The notes under the pieces were generated by a model. It made no database searches. It had not been told where the DNA came from and worked only from the letters and a program-made list of their open reading frames with translations. Shown here piece by piece: positions 26,649-35,964 of a stretch of DNA of 64,000 nucleotides; within the stretch, counting starts at the first letter, position 1; each line of letters starts with the position of its first letter. The stretch lies in contig CAYLNL010000007.1 of assembly GCA_964385175.1 (NCBI GenBank), positions 62,001 through 126,000 on the forward strand. Reading direction: 5' to 3'. Origin of the DNA: CAYLNL01 sp964385175. GTDB lineage: Bacteria > Bacteroidota > Bacteroidia > Flavobacteriales > Flavobacteriaceae. The translations under genes were made by a program, and so were the position numbers.

Positions 26649-27859
26649 TGCTCAGGCTGATCTGGCGAAACCTCTGGCGAAACAGCCGTCGCACGCTTAT
26701 CACAACAGCGTCCATAGCCTTTGCCGTTTTGCTGGCCGTGTTAATGCAATCGTTTCAGAACGGCATTTTCAACAACCTCATTAAAAATGTGGTGGGCTAT
26801 TATTCCGGCTATGTGCAGATCCACCAAAACGGGTACTGGGACGAGCGGGTACTAGACAACTCATTTTCGTGGAGCGATGCCCTGGCCGATACTCTCCGGC
26901 AAAATCCACATGTCCGGCAGGTTGTTCCCCGGCTGGAAACCTTTATGCTGGCTTCCATGGGAACCACAACCAAAGGTTGTATGCTCATAGGCACCGATGT
27001 TGAAGCAGAGAGCCGGCTCACCCAATTAAAAGGAAAAATCACGCAGGGCAGCTATTTGCAACCTGGTGAAGATGCCGTGTTGGTAGCCGAAGGGCTTGCT
27101 GATCGATTGGGGTTAACGACGAATGACACGCTGGTACTCTTCGGGCAGGGCTATCACGGCATGTTAGCCGCCGGAAAATACAGGATACGGGGAATTATAC
27201 AACTCAAATCGCCCGCCATGAATGCCTCTTTTGTCTATACTTCCCTGGCGGCGGCTCAATACCTGCTCAGCGCTGACGACAGGCTCACTTCTGTTTCCCT
27301 GGGAATAGACCGGCCGGAAAACAGGGCTATCATCGTGGATAACCTGCGCTCCTCCCTCGGGCAGGACTATGAAGTGATGAGCTGGGAAGAAATGATGCCC
27401 GAAATAGCCAATCACATTAAAGCCGATGGCTTCTCGTTCTATATATTCAGCGGGATACTCTACCTGCTCATTGGCTTCGGGTTTTTTGGAACAATATTAA
27501 TGATGACTGCCGAGCGAACCTACGAATTTGGTATGCTCACTGCCATTGGGATGAAAAAAAACAAACTCCAGGGCATACTCCTGGGTGAAGCTGTGCTGAT
27601 AACGCTTCTGGGCACAACGGCAGGCATTCTCCTCAGCCTTCCAATGGTAGTCTGGCTCAATAAGAACCCGTTGCGGTTCACCGGGGAAATTGCCCGGGTG
27701 TATGAACAATTTGGGTTTGAAGCCATCTTCCCCACCGCCGTGGAAGCCCATATTTTCTATATCCAGGCGCTTATCGTGTTGTCCATTGCCCTGTTGGTGG
27801 GGTTGTACCCACTCTGGTATGTGAAACGTTTAGACCCGGTGAAAGCCATGCGCAAATAA
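26645..27859 (+). CDS. FtsX-like ABC transporter permease 1
   Basis: The 404-residue protein has the MacB/LolC topology: an N-terminal transmembrane helix (TLITTASIAFAVLLAVLMQS, about 15-34), a large periplasmic domain (about 40-265), and three C-terminal helices (FYIFSGILYLLIGFGFFGTI, AVLITLLGTTAGILLSLPMV, IQALIVLSIALLVGLYPLWY). The ATG overlaps the preceding stop. With the second permease and the ATPase it would form a mechanotransmission-type exporter working on periplasmic or membrane cargo. Confidence 0.9.
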   Translation: MMLRLIWRNLWRNSRRTLITTASIAFAVLLAVLMQSFQNGIFNNLIKNVVGYYSGYVQIHQNGYWDERVLDNSFSWSDALADTLRQNPHVRQVVPRLETFMLASMGTTTKGCMLIGTDVEAESRLTQLKGKITQGSYLQPGEDAVLVAEGLADRLGLTTNDTLVLFGQGYHGMLAAGKYRIRGIIQLKSPAMNASFVYTSLAAAQYLLSADDRLTSVSLGIDRPENRAIIVDNLRSSLGQDYEVMSWEEMMPEIANHIKADGFSFYIFSGILYLLIGFGFFGTILMMTAERTYEFGMLTAIGMKKNKLQGILLGEAVLITLLGTTAGILLSLPMVVWLNKNPLRFTGEIARVYEQFGFEAIFPTAVEAHIFYIQALIVLSIALLVGLYPLWYVKRLDPVKAMRK

Positions 27860-27873
27860 AAAAATGTGAAAGT

Positions 27874-29085
27874 ATGTTATTGAAAATCGCCATACGAAAC
27901 ATAGGACGGAACGCCCGGCGAAGCCTCATTATCATCGTTGCAGTAAGCATCGGGTTATGGGCGGGTATTTTCCTGATGGCGTTCTACAACGGGATGATCC
28001 AGCAACGTATCAATTCTGCCATTACCGGCGAAATTTCACATCTTCAATTGCATCACCCGCAATTCAAAGATGACCATGACATACAATACTACCTGCAGGA
28101 CGGAAGAAAAATACTGCAACAAATTACAGAAAATCCCAATGTAAAAGCCGCGGTAGGGCGCATTGTCCTGAATGGCATGCTCGCTTCTGCTTCGGGAAGT
28201 AGTGGCATAACCATTAACGGGGTGATGCCGGAAGCCGAAAATTCGCTTACCCACCTCAACCAAAAGATACTGGAAGGCCATTATTTTCAACCGAAAAAAA
28301 CCAATGAGCTCATCCTCAGTCAGCGGCTTTGCAAAAAATTGAACGTAACCCTCAACAAAAAAGTCATCCTCACTTTCCAGGATAGTAACGGCGACCTGGT
28401 TTCGGCAGCCTTTCGCATCGCAGCCATTTATAAAACCGTAAACGACCCGTATGATGATATCAACGTTTTTGTAAACATTCATCCCATCGATTCATTAGCC
28501 GGAATCCCAACCCAATTCAATGAAATAGCCGTACTGCTACATTCCAGCAAATTACTTGACCAAACCCAGATCGATTTTGAAAAGCGTTTCCCGCAAACCC
28601 GGGTGGAAAACTGGATGGAAATCGCTCCCGAACTGGGGCTTATCGTCTCCATGGGCGACCAGATGGTCTATATTTTTATGGGAATTATCCTGCTCGCCCT
28701 CGCCTTTGGCATCGTAAACACCATGATGATGGCGGTATTGGAACGAACCCGGGAAATCGGGATGTTGCTTGCCCTAGGCATGAACAAAATAAAAATATTC
28801 TTAATGATACTCATGGAAACCCTGTTCCTCCTGTTAGTCGGCTGTCCTTTGGGAATAGGGCTGGCGCTCGGAACGGTTGCCCTAACTCACCGAACGGGGA
28901 TTGATTTCAGCAACTTTTCGGAAGTATATTCCAGATTCGGATACGAATCTGTCATCTATCCGGCGCTGGTGCTCAATCAACTCGGGAGTATCATGCTGCT
29001 GGTGGTCATCACAGCCATCCTGTCGGCGCTCTTCCCCGCCCGCAGAGCGCTAAAATTGAAACCGGCGGAAGCACTTAAAAAATAA
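27874..29085 (+). CDS. FtsX-like ABC transporter permease 2
   Basis: This 403-residue paralogue of the preceding gene has the same arrangement: first helix SLIIIVAVSIGLWAGIFLMA, periplasmic domain of about 220 residues, then IFMGIILLALAFGIVNTMMM, LFLLLVGCPLGIGLALGTVA and SIMLLVVITAILSALFPARR. The pattern ERTREIGMLLALGMNK before the third helix is typical of the family. It probably forms a heterodimer with permease 1, as LolC and LolE do. It starts 14 bases after permease 1. Confidence 0.9.
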   Translation: MLLKIAIRNIGRNARRSLIIIVAVSIGLWAGIFLMAFYNGMIQQRINSAITGEISHLQLHHPQFKDDHDIQYYLQDGRKILQQITENPNVKAAVGRIVLNGMLASASGSSGITINGVMPEAENSLTHLNQKILEGHYFQPKKTNELILSQRLCKKLNVTLNKKVILTFQDSNGDLVSAAFRIAAIYKTVNDPYDDINVFVNIHPIDSLAGIPTQFNEIAVLLHSSKLLDQTQIDFEKRFPQTRVENWMEIAPELGLIVSMGDQMVYIFMGIILLALAFGIVNTMMMAVLERTREIGMLLALGMNKIKIFLMILMETLFLLLVGCPLGIGLALGTVALTHRTGIDFSNFSEVYSRFGYESVIYPALVLNQLGSIMLLVVITAILSALFPARRALKLKPAEALKK

Positions 29086-29090
29086 CTATC

Positions 29091-29798
29091 ATGCAAAAAA
29101 CCGTAATAGACGCTCACAACCTGTCTAAAATATACGACGAAAAAACCGTACCCGTATATGCCCTCAATGGGGTGCACCTGCACATTACCCGTGGCGAATT
29201 TACCGCTATAAAAGGACCTTCGGGTTCCGGTAAAACCACCTTGCTGAACATGATCGGGGGGCTGGACACGCCTTCTTCCGGCTTTGTTGAAATTGACGGC
29301 ACCAATATCACCGCTCTCCGGGGCAATGCGCTGATGGATTTCCGGCTACGCAACATTGGGTTTGTCTTTCAATCCTATAATTTAATCCCGGTGCTCACGG
29401 CAAAAGAAAATATCGAATTTATCATGCTCTTGCAAAAACGGCCTGCAAGGGAACGGGAGGCAAGAGTAACAGAGTTGTTGCGGGAAGTAGGCCTGGAAGA
29501 TAAAGCCAATAAGAGACCCCGTGAATTATCTGGCGGACAGCAGCAACGGGTTGCCGTTGCCAGGGCTCTGGCGACCAAGCCCCAGTTTATCCTGGCAGAT
29601 GAGCCTACGGCGAACCTGGACTCCGTATCGGCCGAAAATCTACTGGACAGGATGCTGAAACTGAACCGGGAAGAGAATATGACCTTTATTTTCTCCACGC
29701 ACGACCAACGGGTCATTGACCGGGCACGAAGAGTCATAACTCTGGAAGACGGGAAAATAGTGGCGGATACCTTACCCGCAAGCACTGTGCATGAATAA
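29091..29798 (+). CDS. ABC transporter ATP-binding protein (LolD/MacB type)
   Basis: This is a 235-residue ATPase with all motifs: A-loop (YALNGVHL), Walker A GPSGSGKTTLLNMIG, Q-loop NIGFVFQSYNLIPVLTA, signature LSGGQQQR, Walker B QFILADEPTANLD and the H-loop FIFSTHD. It energises the two FtsX-type permeases immediately upstream (5 bases). The 3' end overlaps the porin-like gene by 8 bases. Confidence 0.95.
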   Translation: MQKTVIDAHNLSKIYDEKTVPVYALNGVHLHITRGEFTAIKGPSGSGKTTLLNMIGGLDTPSSGFVEIDGTNITALRGNALMDFRLRNIGFVFQSYNLIPVLTAKENIEFIMLLQKRPAREREARVTELLREVGLEDKANKRPRELSGGQQQRVAVARALATKPQFILADEPTANLDSVSAENLLDRMLKLNREENMTFIFSTHDQRVIDRARRVITLEDGKIVADTLPASTVHE

Positions 29799-30948
29799 AA
29801 TAGCCTGCATCATATTGTTCCTGGCAACAAACCTGGCAGCGCAAACGCAGGATTCCAAAACTCCGTGGCTGGAAATGGGCGGTTATGTAAAAGACTTGCA
29901 AAGCGTCTATTTTTTCGGGAAAATAGATTCCAGCACTACGGCAACCCTCCTGCACAACCGCCTGAACTTCAAATTCACCCTTTCCCCGGAGATCAGCGGC
30001 AGAGTGGAGTTGCGCAACCGGGTTTTTTATGGGGAACAGGTGCGTCAAATCCCCAATTTTGGCACCGTCATAGACCAATACAGCGGGCTTTTAGACCTTT
30101 CTGTCTTGTGGCTCAATGAAAATTCGTTTGTGGCGCATACCGTTATTGACCGGATGCTGTTGCAATACACCACCGGAACCTGGGATATCACCATGGGAAC
30201 GCAGCGCATCAACTGGGGTATTGCTAATATCTGGAACCCGAATGATATTTTTAATGCGTATAATTTTTTGGATTTTGATTATGAAGAACGACCGGGCAAC
30301 GACGCACTGAGGGTGCAGCGCTATCTCGGGAACGACGCTTCGGTAGAAGTCGCCTGGCGCCCCGGCAAAAAACCGGATGAACATATAGGCGCCGTCCGCT
30401 ATCGCTTCAACCAGTGGCGGTATGATATCCAGTTCCTGGCAGGCGTCTATCATTCGGATATTGTCATGGGCGGCGGATGGGCGGGCAACATAAAGAATGC
30501 GGGATTTAAAGGCGAGTTCAGCTATTTTTACCCTTATCGAAAAGATACCGGCATAGAGGCTGCCTTCAGCCTGTCCCTGATGGCGGACAGAACGTTTATG
30601 AACGACTGGTATGCTTCGGTGGCCATGCTGTTCAACAGCGATCCAACGAACGATTTTTCCGGCGGTGGAGCACTCTACGATACCAACCTCTCCGCCCGGG
30701 CGCTTTTCCCGTTTCGCTACAATTTTTATACGAGCGTTGTGAAAAATATGTCTCCCATTACCTCTTTTAACCTTTCCGTCATCTACGCCCCCGAAAAGAA
30801 TACACTGATCGTTTTTCCCGGTTTTGTGTGGAATGTGGCTGCCAATTTTGACCTGGATATCACCACCCAGTCCTTTTTTGCAACGGAACAAAACCGGTAT
30901 AAAAATCTCGTAACGGCTGTTTATACACGAGGTCGGTGGAGTTTTTAA
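29791..30948 (+). CDS. Predicted outer-membrane beta-barrel of the export operon
   Basis: The 385-residue protein has a signal peptide (MNKIACIILFLATNLAAQ) and then alternating amphipathic strands rich in aromatic residues, ending WSF; a terminal Phe is usual for barrels inserted by BamA. Segments such as LEMGGYVKDLQSVYFF, TMGTQRINWGIANIWNPNDI and DALRVQRYLGNDASVEVAWR resemble DUF1302-type barrels that pair with LolA-like proteins and exporters. It presumably supplies the outer-membrane end of this export route. The family call is tentative. Confidence 0.65.
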   Translation: MNKIACIILFLATNLAAQTQDSKTPWLEMGGYVKDLQSVYFFGKIDSSTTATLLHNRLNFKFTLSPEISGRVELRNRVFYGEQVRQIPNFGTVIDQYSGLLDLSVLWLNENSFVAHTVIDRMLLQYTTGTWDITMGTQRINWGIANIWNPNDIFNAYNFLDFDYEERPGNDALRVQRYLGNDASVEVAWRPGKKPDEHIGAVRYRFNQWRYDIQFLAGVYHSDIVMGGGWAGNIKNAGFKGEFSYFYPYRKDTGIEAAFSLSLMADRTFMNDWYASVAMLFNSDPTNDFSGGGALYDTNLSARALFPFRYNFYTSVVKNMSPITSFNLSVIYAPEKNTLIVFPGFVWNVAANFDLDITTQSFFATEQNRYKNLVTAVYTRGRWSF

Positions 30949-31113
30949 AGAGCCATTCCCTGTATTTTAAAAGTTAAAGAATCGGGATACGTGGATTAAC
31001 AGCCAAGACTATCATGGGTTTTTTATAGGGTAGAATATGCACCATTTTTTTGATTCTTGCTTCTTCCTAATATTTTTTAGCCACCTGTATCTGTACGTTT
31101 TCCTTATTTTAAG

Positions 31114-31121
31114 TACCTTTG
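31114..31121 (+). promoter_or_regulatory. -7 element before the 97-residue protein and mutL
   Basis: TACCTTTG matches TAnnTTTG and lies 22 bases before the ATG at 31143. Its TTG is in frame with that gene. Confidence 0.6.
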
Positions 31122-31142
31122 ACATTAGAATTGCAGCGCCCG

Positions 31143-31436
31143 ATGAAACTGCCCACAATTTTTAAACAACATAAAAATCGCCGGTACCAGTACACGCCCC
31201 GCTACTATGATGAGCGTAAGGAACGATTGGAGGAATTGAAGCGAAAAAAAGACAGCAAGTCTGATGTGGATTATAAGATAGAGAGACGCCGCAAAACCTA
31301 TCGTGAAAGTTGGAAGGCTGCGAGAAAAACTGAATACGAAAGAAATTCCCGTATTCGTATATGGGTGATATTTATTTTTCTTCTTATATTGGTGTGGCTA
31401 CTTTTAAGATATGGTAAATTAGGCCGTTTGTTGTGA
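31143..31436 (+). CDS. Small basic membrane protein upstream of mutL
   Basis: The 97-residue protein has a highly charged N-terminal 70 residues (MKLPTIFKQHKNRRYQYTPR then YYDERKERLEELKRKK, RRRKTYRESWKAARKTEYER) and one C-terminal membrane helix (IRIWVIFIFLLILVWLLLRY). It would be tail-anchored with a basic cytoplasmic region. The ATG at 31143 is preferred over the upstream TTG because that TTG belongs to the promoter. Its TGA overlaps the mutL ATG (TGATG). Function is unknown; similar short genes precede mutL in other Bacteroidota as far as I recall. Confidence 0.75.
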   Translation: MKLPTIFKQHKNRRYQYTPRYYDERKERLEELKRKKDSKSDVDYKIERRRKTYRESWKAARKTEYERNSRIRIWVIFIFLLILVWLLLRYGKLGRLL

Positions 31437-33271
31437 TGTCAGATGTAATTAAACTTTTACCCGACCATGTAGCTAACCAGATTGCCGCTGGTGAGGTTAT
31501 ACAACGTCCTGCTTCGGTAGTAAAGGAGCTCATGGAGAATGCTATAGATGCAAAGGCGAGTGAAATAAAACTGGTGATAAAAGATGCCGGGAAAACGCTC
31601 ATACAGGTAATAGATAATGGTATGGGTATGAGCCCTACCGATGCACGGCTTTCATTTGAACGTCATGCTACTTCAAAAATCCGCTCTGCCGAAGATCTTT
31701 TGCAAATTGGCACCAAAGGTTTCCGGGGCGAAGCGCTGGCTTCTATCGCCGCCGTGGCGCATGTAGAGATGAATACTAAACGGGAGGGGGCCGACTTGGG
31801 CGTTCAACTGAAAATAGAAGGTAGCCAGGTTATTTCTCAAGATGTAGCAGCGTGCCCTTTAGGCACATCGGTTGCGGTGAAGCATTTGTTTTTTAATATT
31901 CCTGCCCGCCGCAAGTTTTTAAAATCAGATAAAATAGAATTTCGGCATATCATAGACGAGTTTCAACGAGTGGCGTTGCCCCATCCTAATGTTCACTTTC
32001 GCATGTATAACAATAGCGGCGAGCTCTTTAACCTGCCTCCTGCTAATCTTAAACAACGCATTGCCCACCTCTTTGGCTCTAAAAATGATGAAAAATGGGC
32101 GCCGGTGCAGGAAAATACTCCTTTGGTAAAAATCATCGGTTTTATAGGCAAGCCTGAATATGCCAGGAAAGTAAGAGGCGAACAGTTCTTTTTCGTCAAC
32201 AATCGCTTCATTAAAAGCCCATACCTGCACCATGCAGTTGTAAATGCCTATGAGGGGTTGATAAAACCAGAGATGCACCCGGGTTATTTTCTTTACCTGG
32301 AAATAGACCCTGCTTGTATAGATATAAACATACACCCCACAAAAACAGAAATAAAATTTGATGATGAGCAAACCCTTTATAGCTTGCTGCGCTCGGCAGT
32401 AAAGCATAGCTTAGGGCAGTTTAACATAGCGCCTGCACTGGATTTTGAAAAACCGGAGGGTTTAGACCTCCCCTATTCTTATAAGAATAGAGAAGCCTCT
32501 TTGCCTGCTATAGAGGTAGATGCTCATTTTAATCCGTTTGAAGAAAAACCGAAGGCGCCCCCCACTGTAAAATTCAAAAATAAAGTCTCAAAAAATTGGG
32601 AAGACCTGTATGTAGGAGTGCCTTCCAAGCTTAGTGCAGAAAGACCTTTCAGCACGGTAGAGGTAGAATCGGAAGAGATGGGAGAACTATTTGATGACAA
32701 GAAGGAAGAAATTTCCACGGGAATGTTGCATCAGTTTCACAAAAAATATATTATTACAACTATAAAATCTGCTATCCTGATTATACACCAGCAACGAGCT
32801 CACCAACGCGTGTTATATGAGCAATTTTTGCAAAATATCACCATTAAGCAAGCGTTGAGCCAGCAACTTCTCTTCCCGATTATCCTTACTTATACCACAA
32901 ATCATATTCACCTGTTAAAAGAGTTACAAGAATGGTTAACGCAGGTAGGGTTTGTAATCAGGATTAAGAAAAATACTGCCGAAATCACGGGGATTCCTGT
33001 GGGGGTAACAGAGCAAGAAATTTCTCCTATCTTAGACCAGTTATTGCTTGATTTACAGGATAACATATCTGGAAACGGGTTTTCTCAAACCGACTTTTTC
33101 GCTAAGTCTTTGTGCAAAAGTCTGGCAGTGAAAACCGGGGAATCGTTAAGCGCAGAAGCCCAGGAAGCGCTTGTAAATAATTTATTCGCCTGCAAAGAGC
33201 CAGGCATGTCGCCTTTTAACGAGCCTGTTTATACCACTATAACAGTGGAAGAAGTAGATAAAAAATTATAA
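31436..33271 (+). CDS. mutL: DNA mismatch repair protein MutL
   Basis: This 611-residue protein has an N-terminal GHKL ATPase: NQIAAGEVIQRPASVVKELM, ENAIDA, DNGMGMSP and TKGFRGEALASIAAVA, followed by the transducer domain (FFVNNRFIKSP, DVNIHPTKTE-type motif DINIHPTKTEIKF). The C-terminal dimerisation domain lacks a normal endonuclease motif: where DQHAxxExxxxE is expected there is HQQRAHQRVLYE, and no CPHGRP motif is present near the end (SPFNEPVY). The ATG at 31436 overlaps the preceding stop. It coordinates mismatch repair after MutS. Confidence 0.95.
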   Translation: MSDVIKLLPDHVANQIAAGEVIQRPASVVKELMENAIDAKASEIKLVIKDAGKTLIQVIDNGMGMSPTDARLSFERHATSKIRSAEDLLQIGTKGFRGEALASIAAVAHVEMNTKREGADLGVQLKIEGSQVISQDVAACPLGTSVAVKHLFFNIPARRKFLKSDKIEFRHIIDEFQRVALPHPNVHFRMYNNSGELFNLPPANLKQRIAHLFGSKNDEKWAPVQENTPLVKIIGFIGKPEYARKVRGEQFFFVNNRFIKSPYLHHAVVNAYEGLIKPEMHPGYFLYLEIDPACIDINIHPTKTEIKFDDEQTLYSLLRSAVKHSLGQFNIAPALDFEKPEGLDLPYSYKNREASLPAIEVDAHFNPFEEKPKAPPTVKFKNKVSKNWEDLYVGVPSKLSAERPFSTVEVESEEMGELFDDKKEEISTGMLHQFHKKYIITTIKSAILIIHQQRAHQRVLYEQFLQNITIKQALSQQLLFPIILTYTTNHIHLLKELQEWLTQVGFVIRIKKNTAEITGIPVGVTEQEISPILDQLLLDLQDNISGNGFSQTDFFAKSLCKSLAVKTGESLSAEAQEALVNNLFACKEPGMSPFNEPVYTTITVEEVDKKL

Positions 33272-33277
33272 CCTATT

Positions 33278-34015
33278 ATGCGAATCACCGAAGCAGTAAA
33301 ACACCTCATTATAATAAATGTATTGCTTTTCATTATCACCCAGCTATATGGCGAGCCGATGCTGGAGTTGCTGGCGCTATGGTTTCCTAAAAACGAACAT
33401 TTTATGTTCTGGCAAATTCTCTCGCACATGTTTATGCACGGCAATTTTATCCACATTTTTTTCAATATGTATGCTCTCTGGGCCTTTGGAGCACCTTTAG
33501 AGGAAATATGGGGGAGAAATCGGTTTTTGTTTTTCTATTTTTCGGCCGGGCTTGGGGCGGCGTTAGTACATACAGGCGTTAACTACTATTATTTTAATCA
33601 AGGTGTGCAAGCGCTCACAAACGCCGGGGTAGATAGAGATATGGTACTTTCTGTACTTCATAACGGGCAATATAATAAGGACTGGTATCAACTAATGCCG
33701 AAACAGGTTATGGATAATTTCCTGAATAGTTATATGACACCGGTAGTGGGCGCTTCGGGAGCTATTTATGGAATTTTGGTGGCGTTTGCTATGATGTTTC
33801 CCAATGCACAGCTACTATTTTTGTTTTTCCCATTTCCTATAAAAGCTAAGTATTTTGTGCCCTTACTGGTTGTTAGCGATTTATTTTTCGGTTTTACCTC
33901 CTATTCAGCAGGCCCCATCGCCCACTTTGCGCATGTGGGCGGGGCGCTTTTTGGGTTTATTATGATGTGGTACTTTAAGAAAAATCAATTAGATAAAAAT
34001 AGCTGGGATAGATGA
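33278..34015 (+). CDS. Rhomboid family intramembrane serine protease 1
   Basis: This 245-residue polytopic protein has HMFMHGNFIHIFFNMYALW (about residues 50-68), the catalytic Ser in GASGAIYGI (about 161-169) and the catalytic His in HFAHVGGALFGF (about 213-224). It cleaves membrane proteins within the bilayer. It lies 6 bases after mutL and overlaps the second rhomboid (ATGA). The substrate is unknown. Confidence 0.92.
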   Translation: MRITEAVKHLIIINVLLFIITQLYGEPMLELLALWFPKNEHFMFWQILSHMFMHGNFIHIFFNMYALWAFGAPLEEIWGRNRFLFFYFSAGLGAALVHTGVNYYYFNQGVQALTNAGVDRDMVLSVLHNGQYNKDWYQLMPKQVMDNFLNSYMTPVVGASGAIYGILVAFAMMFPNAQLLFLFFPFPIKAKYFVPLLVVSDLFFGFTSYSAGPIAHFAHVGGALFGFIMMWYFKKNQLDKNSWDR

Positions 34016-34875
34016 GTTTTATAAAAGAAATATATTACCGTTTATCTAAACTTTCTATTTCAGGAAAGATAATTATTATTAATGTGGGCTTGTTTTTATT
34101 TGTAAGGCTGTTGGTTTTTTTCTTTCAGTTGCCACAAAATTTCCTCGTGGAGTGGTTTGAACTGCCAGGAAACTTCCCGCAATTTTTTCGCCAACCTTGG
34201 TCTATTCTAACCTATTCTTTTTTCCATGGAGGGTTTTTTCATCTTTTTTGGAATGTTTTATGGCTCTATTTTTCAAGCACTGTGTTTTTATATTTTTTTT
34301 CGGCGAACCGGTTTATAAAAGTTTACCTGGTGGGAGCAGTAGCTGGAGGGTTGCTATTTTTGTTGAGCTACCAGGTGTTCCCGGTTTTTTACCAAGTGCA
34401 TACCACGCTTATTGGCGCTTCTGCCGCCATTATGGCTATTTTAATAGCTTCTTGCAGCTATATGCCCCAGCACGAGGTACGTGCCATATTTTTTAATGTG
34501 AAACTATGGCACATTGCTGTTTTTTTTGTTTTGATAGATTTAATCCAGCTTCCCATAAATAACTCTGGCGGACATATTGCTCACCTGGGAGGCGCTTTAT
34601 GGGGCTTTGCGTATGGCTGGAATCTTCGGCGGGGAAATGATATAAAAATTGACATGGAAAGAATAATGAGGAAGAATAAACCAACTATTCGCATGGGAAA
34701 AAAGCAACTGCAAACCGTTTATAAAAAAAAATCGACAACTAATGAAACCTCTCCTGATAATCTGGTTGACATGCAACGTCAAATAGACGTTATCCTGGAC
34801 AAAATAAGTAAAAGTGGTTATGAGAGTTTATCAAAAGAAGAAAAAGATTTTCTTTTCAAAGCAAGTAAAAACTAA
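34012..34875 (+). CDS. Rhomboid family intramembrane serine protease 2
   Basis: This 287-residue paralogue of the previous gene has SFFHGGFFHLFWNVLWLYF, the presumed catalytic Ser in LIGASAAIMAIL (the usual Gly after Ser is Ala here) and His in GGHIAHLGGALWGFAYG. A cytosolic tail of about 80 residues ends in a short helical motif (VDMQRQIDVILDKISKSGYE then SLSKEEKDFLFKASK) that recurs in Bacteroidota rhomboids. It is translated in step with protease 1. Activity is probable but the altered GxSx motif leaves some doubt. Confidence 0.88.
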   Translation: MSFIKEIYYRLSKLSISGKIIIINVGLFLFVRLLVFFFQLPQNFLVEWFELPGNFPQFFRQPWSILTYSFFHGGFFHLFWNVLWLYFSSTVFLYFFSANRFIKVYLVGAVAGGLLFLLSYQVFPVFYQVHTTLIGASAAIMAILIASCSYMPQHEVRAIFFNVKLWHIAVFFVLIDLIQLPINNSGGHIAHLGGALWGFAYGWNLRRGNDIKIDMERIMRKNKPTIRMGKKQLQTVYKKKSTTNETSPDNLVDMQRQIDVILDKISKSGYESLSKEEKDFLFKASKN

Positions 34876-34938
34876 CCTGAATAAAAGAATGGCATTTTTA
34901 GAACTTGCGTAAACTAACTTACAATAACCTGCCAGGGC

Positions 34939-35964
34939 ATGAAATTACTTCGTTTTTTTGATAAACCGATATTCTTTTTCAATATTCTTTTTGCGCTTTT
35001 ATTATTGTTTTCATATTCCTTGCCCTATGTAATTCCCCGCCAATATCCCCTCATTTCAGTATTGAGCCTCACACTGCCAGTTTTTATCGTTATAAATTTT
35101 ATTTTTCTGTTGTACTGGCTTCTCAGGTGGAAACGACAATTCTTACTCTCTTTCCTAACCTTGCTTTTCGGGTTTACATATATTCAGGCATTTTATAAGT
35201 TTTTTGCAAAAAAACCACCTTTGGTAAAAACCGAAGATTTAGTATCTATAATGACCTATAATGTTCGCCTTTTCAATGCCTATCAATGGATTAAGGATAC
35301 GTCTATTGATGAGGCCATCATCACCCTTATCAAAAAGGAGAATCCCGATATTTTATGTATCCAGGAATTCTATTCTGAAAATGAAAAAGCATTTACCCAT
35401 TATCCATACCAATATATAGAGAGTAAAACAACTCACCAGACAAACGGACAGGCTATTTTCTCTAAATTTCCTATTATAAATAGCGGTTCACTTGCCTTTC
35501 CGCATACCGATAATAATGCCGTGTATGTAGATATAGTGAAGGAAAAAGATACTATACGGGTGTATAACCTGCATTTAGAATCGTTGAAAATTCAACCAGA
35601 GAAAGAAACATTAACACAAGAAAACTCAAAACGCTTGTATAAACGAATTGCACACGCATTTGCTATACAACAAGGACAAGTAGAAATTTTTGATGCTCAC
35701 CGGAAAACCTGTTCCTATAAAAAAATAGTGTGTGGCGATTTTAACAATACTGCTTATTCCCGTATTTACAAACAGGTTCGGGCAGATATGAATGATTCTT
35801 TTGAAGAAGCCGGTAAAGGTTTTGGACGCACCTTTCACTTTGCCTACTTCCCGCTACGGATTGATTTTATTTTAACAGATAAAGAGATAAAGACCCTGGC
35901 GCACCAAAACTATCGTCAATCTTATTCCGATCATTTTCCGGTAATGGCTCTGTTGAGACTCTGA
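34939..35964 (+). CDS. Membrane-anchored endonuclease/exonuclease/phosphatase family protein
   Basis: The 341-residue protein has two or three N-terminal membrane helices (about residues 10-85) and a soluble EEP domain with MTYNVRLFN, PDILCIQEF, VYNLHLESLK, CGDFNNTAYS, RIDFIL and SDHFPVMALL, which supply the Mg-binding Glu/Asp/Asn and catalytic His. Such enzymes hydrolyse phosphodiesters; nucleic acid or lipid headgroup are both possible. Its 3' end overlaps the convergent WbqC gene by 34 bases. Confidence 0.88.
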   Translation: MKLLRFFDKPIFFFNILFALLLLFSYSLPYVIPRQYPLISVLSLTLPVFIVINFIFLLYWLLRWKRQFLLSFLTLLFGFTYIQAFYKFFAKKPPLVKTEDLVSIMTYNVRLFNAYQWIKDTSIDEAIITLIKKENPDILCIQEFYSENEKAFTHYPYQYIESKTTHQTNGQAIFSKFPIINSGSLAFPHTDNNAVYVDIVKEKDTIRVYNLHLESLKIQPEKETLTQENSKRLYKRIAHAFAIQQGQVEIFDAHRKTCSYKKIVCGDFNNTAYSRIYKQVRADMNDSFEEAGKGFGRTFHFAYFPLRIDFILTDKEIKTLAHQNYRQSYSDHFPVMALLRL

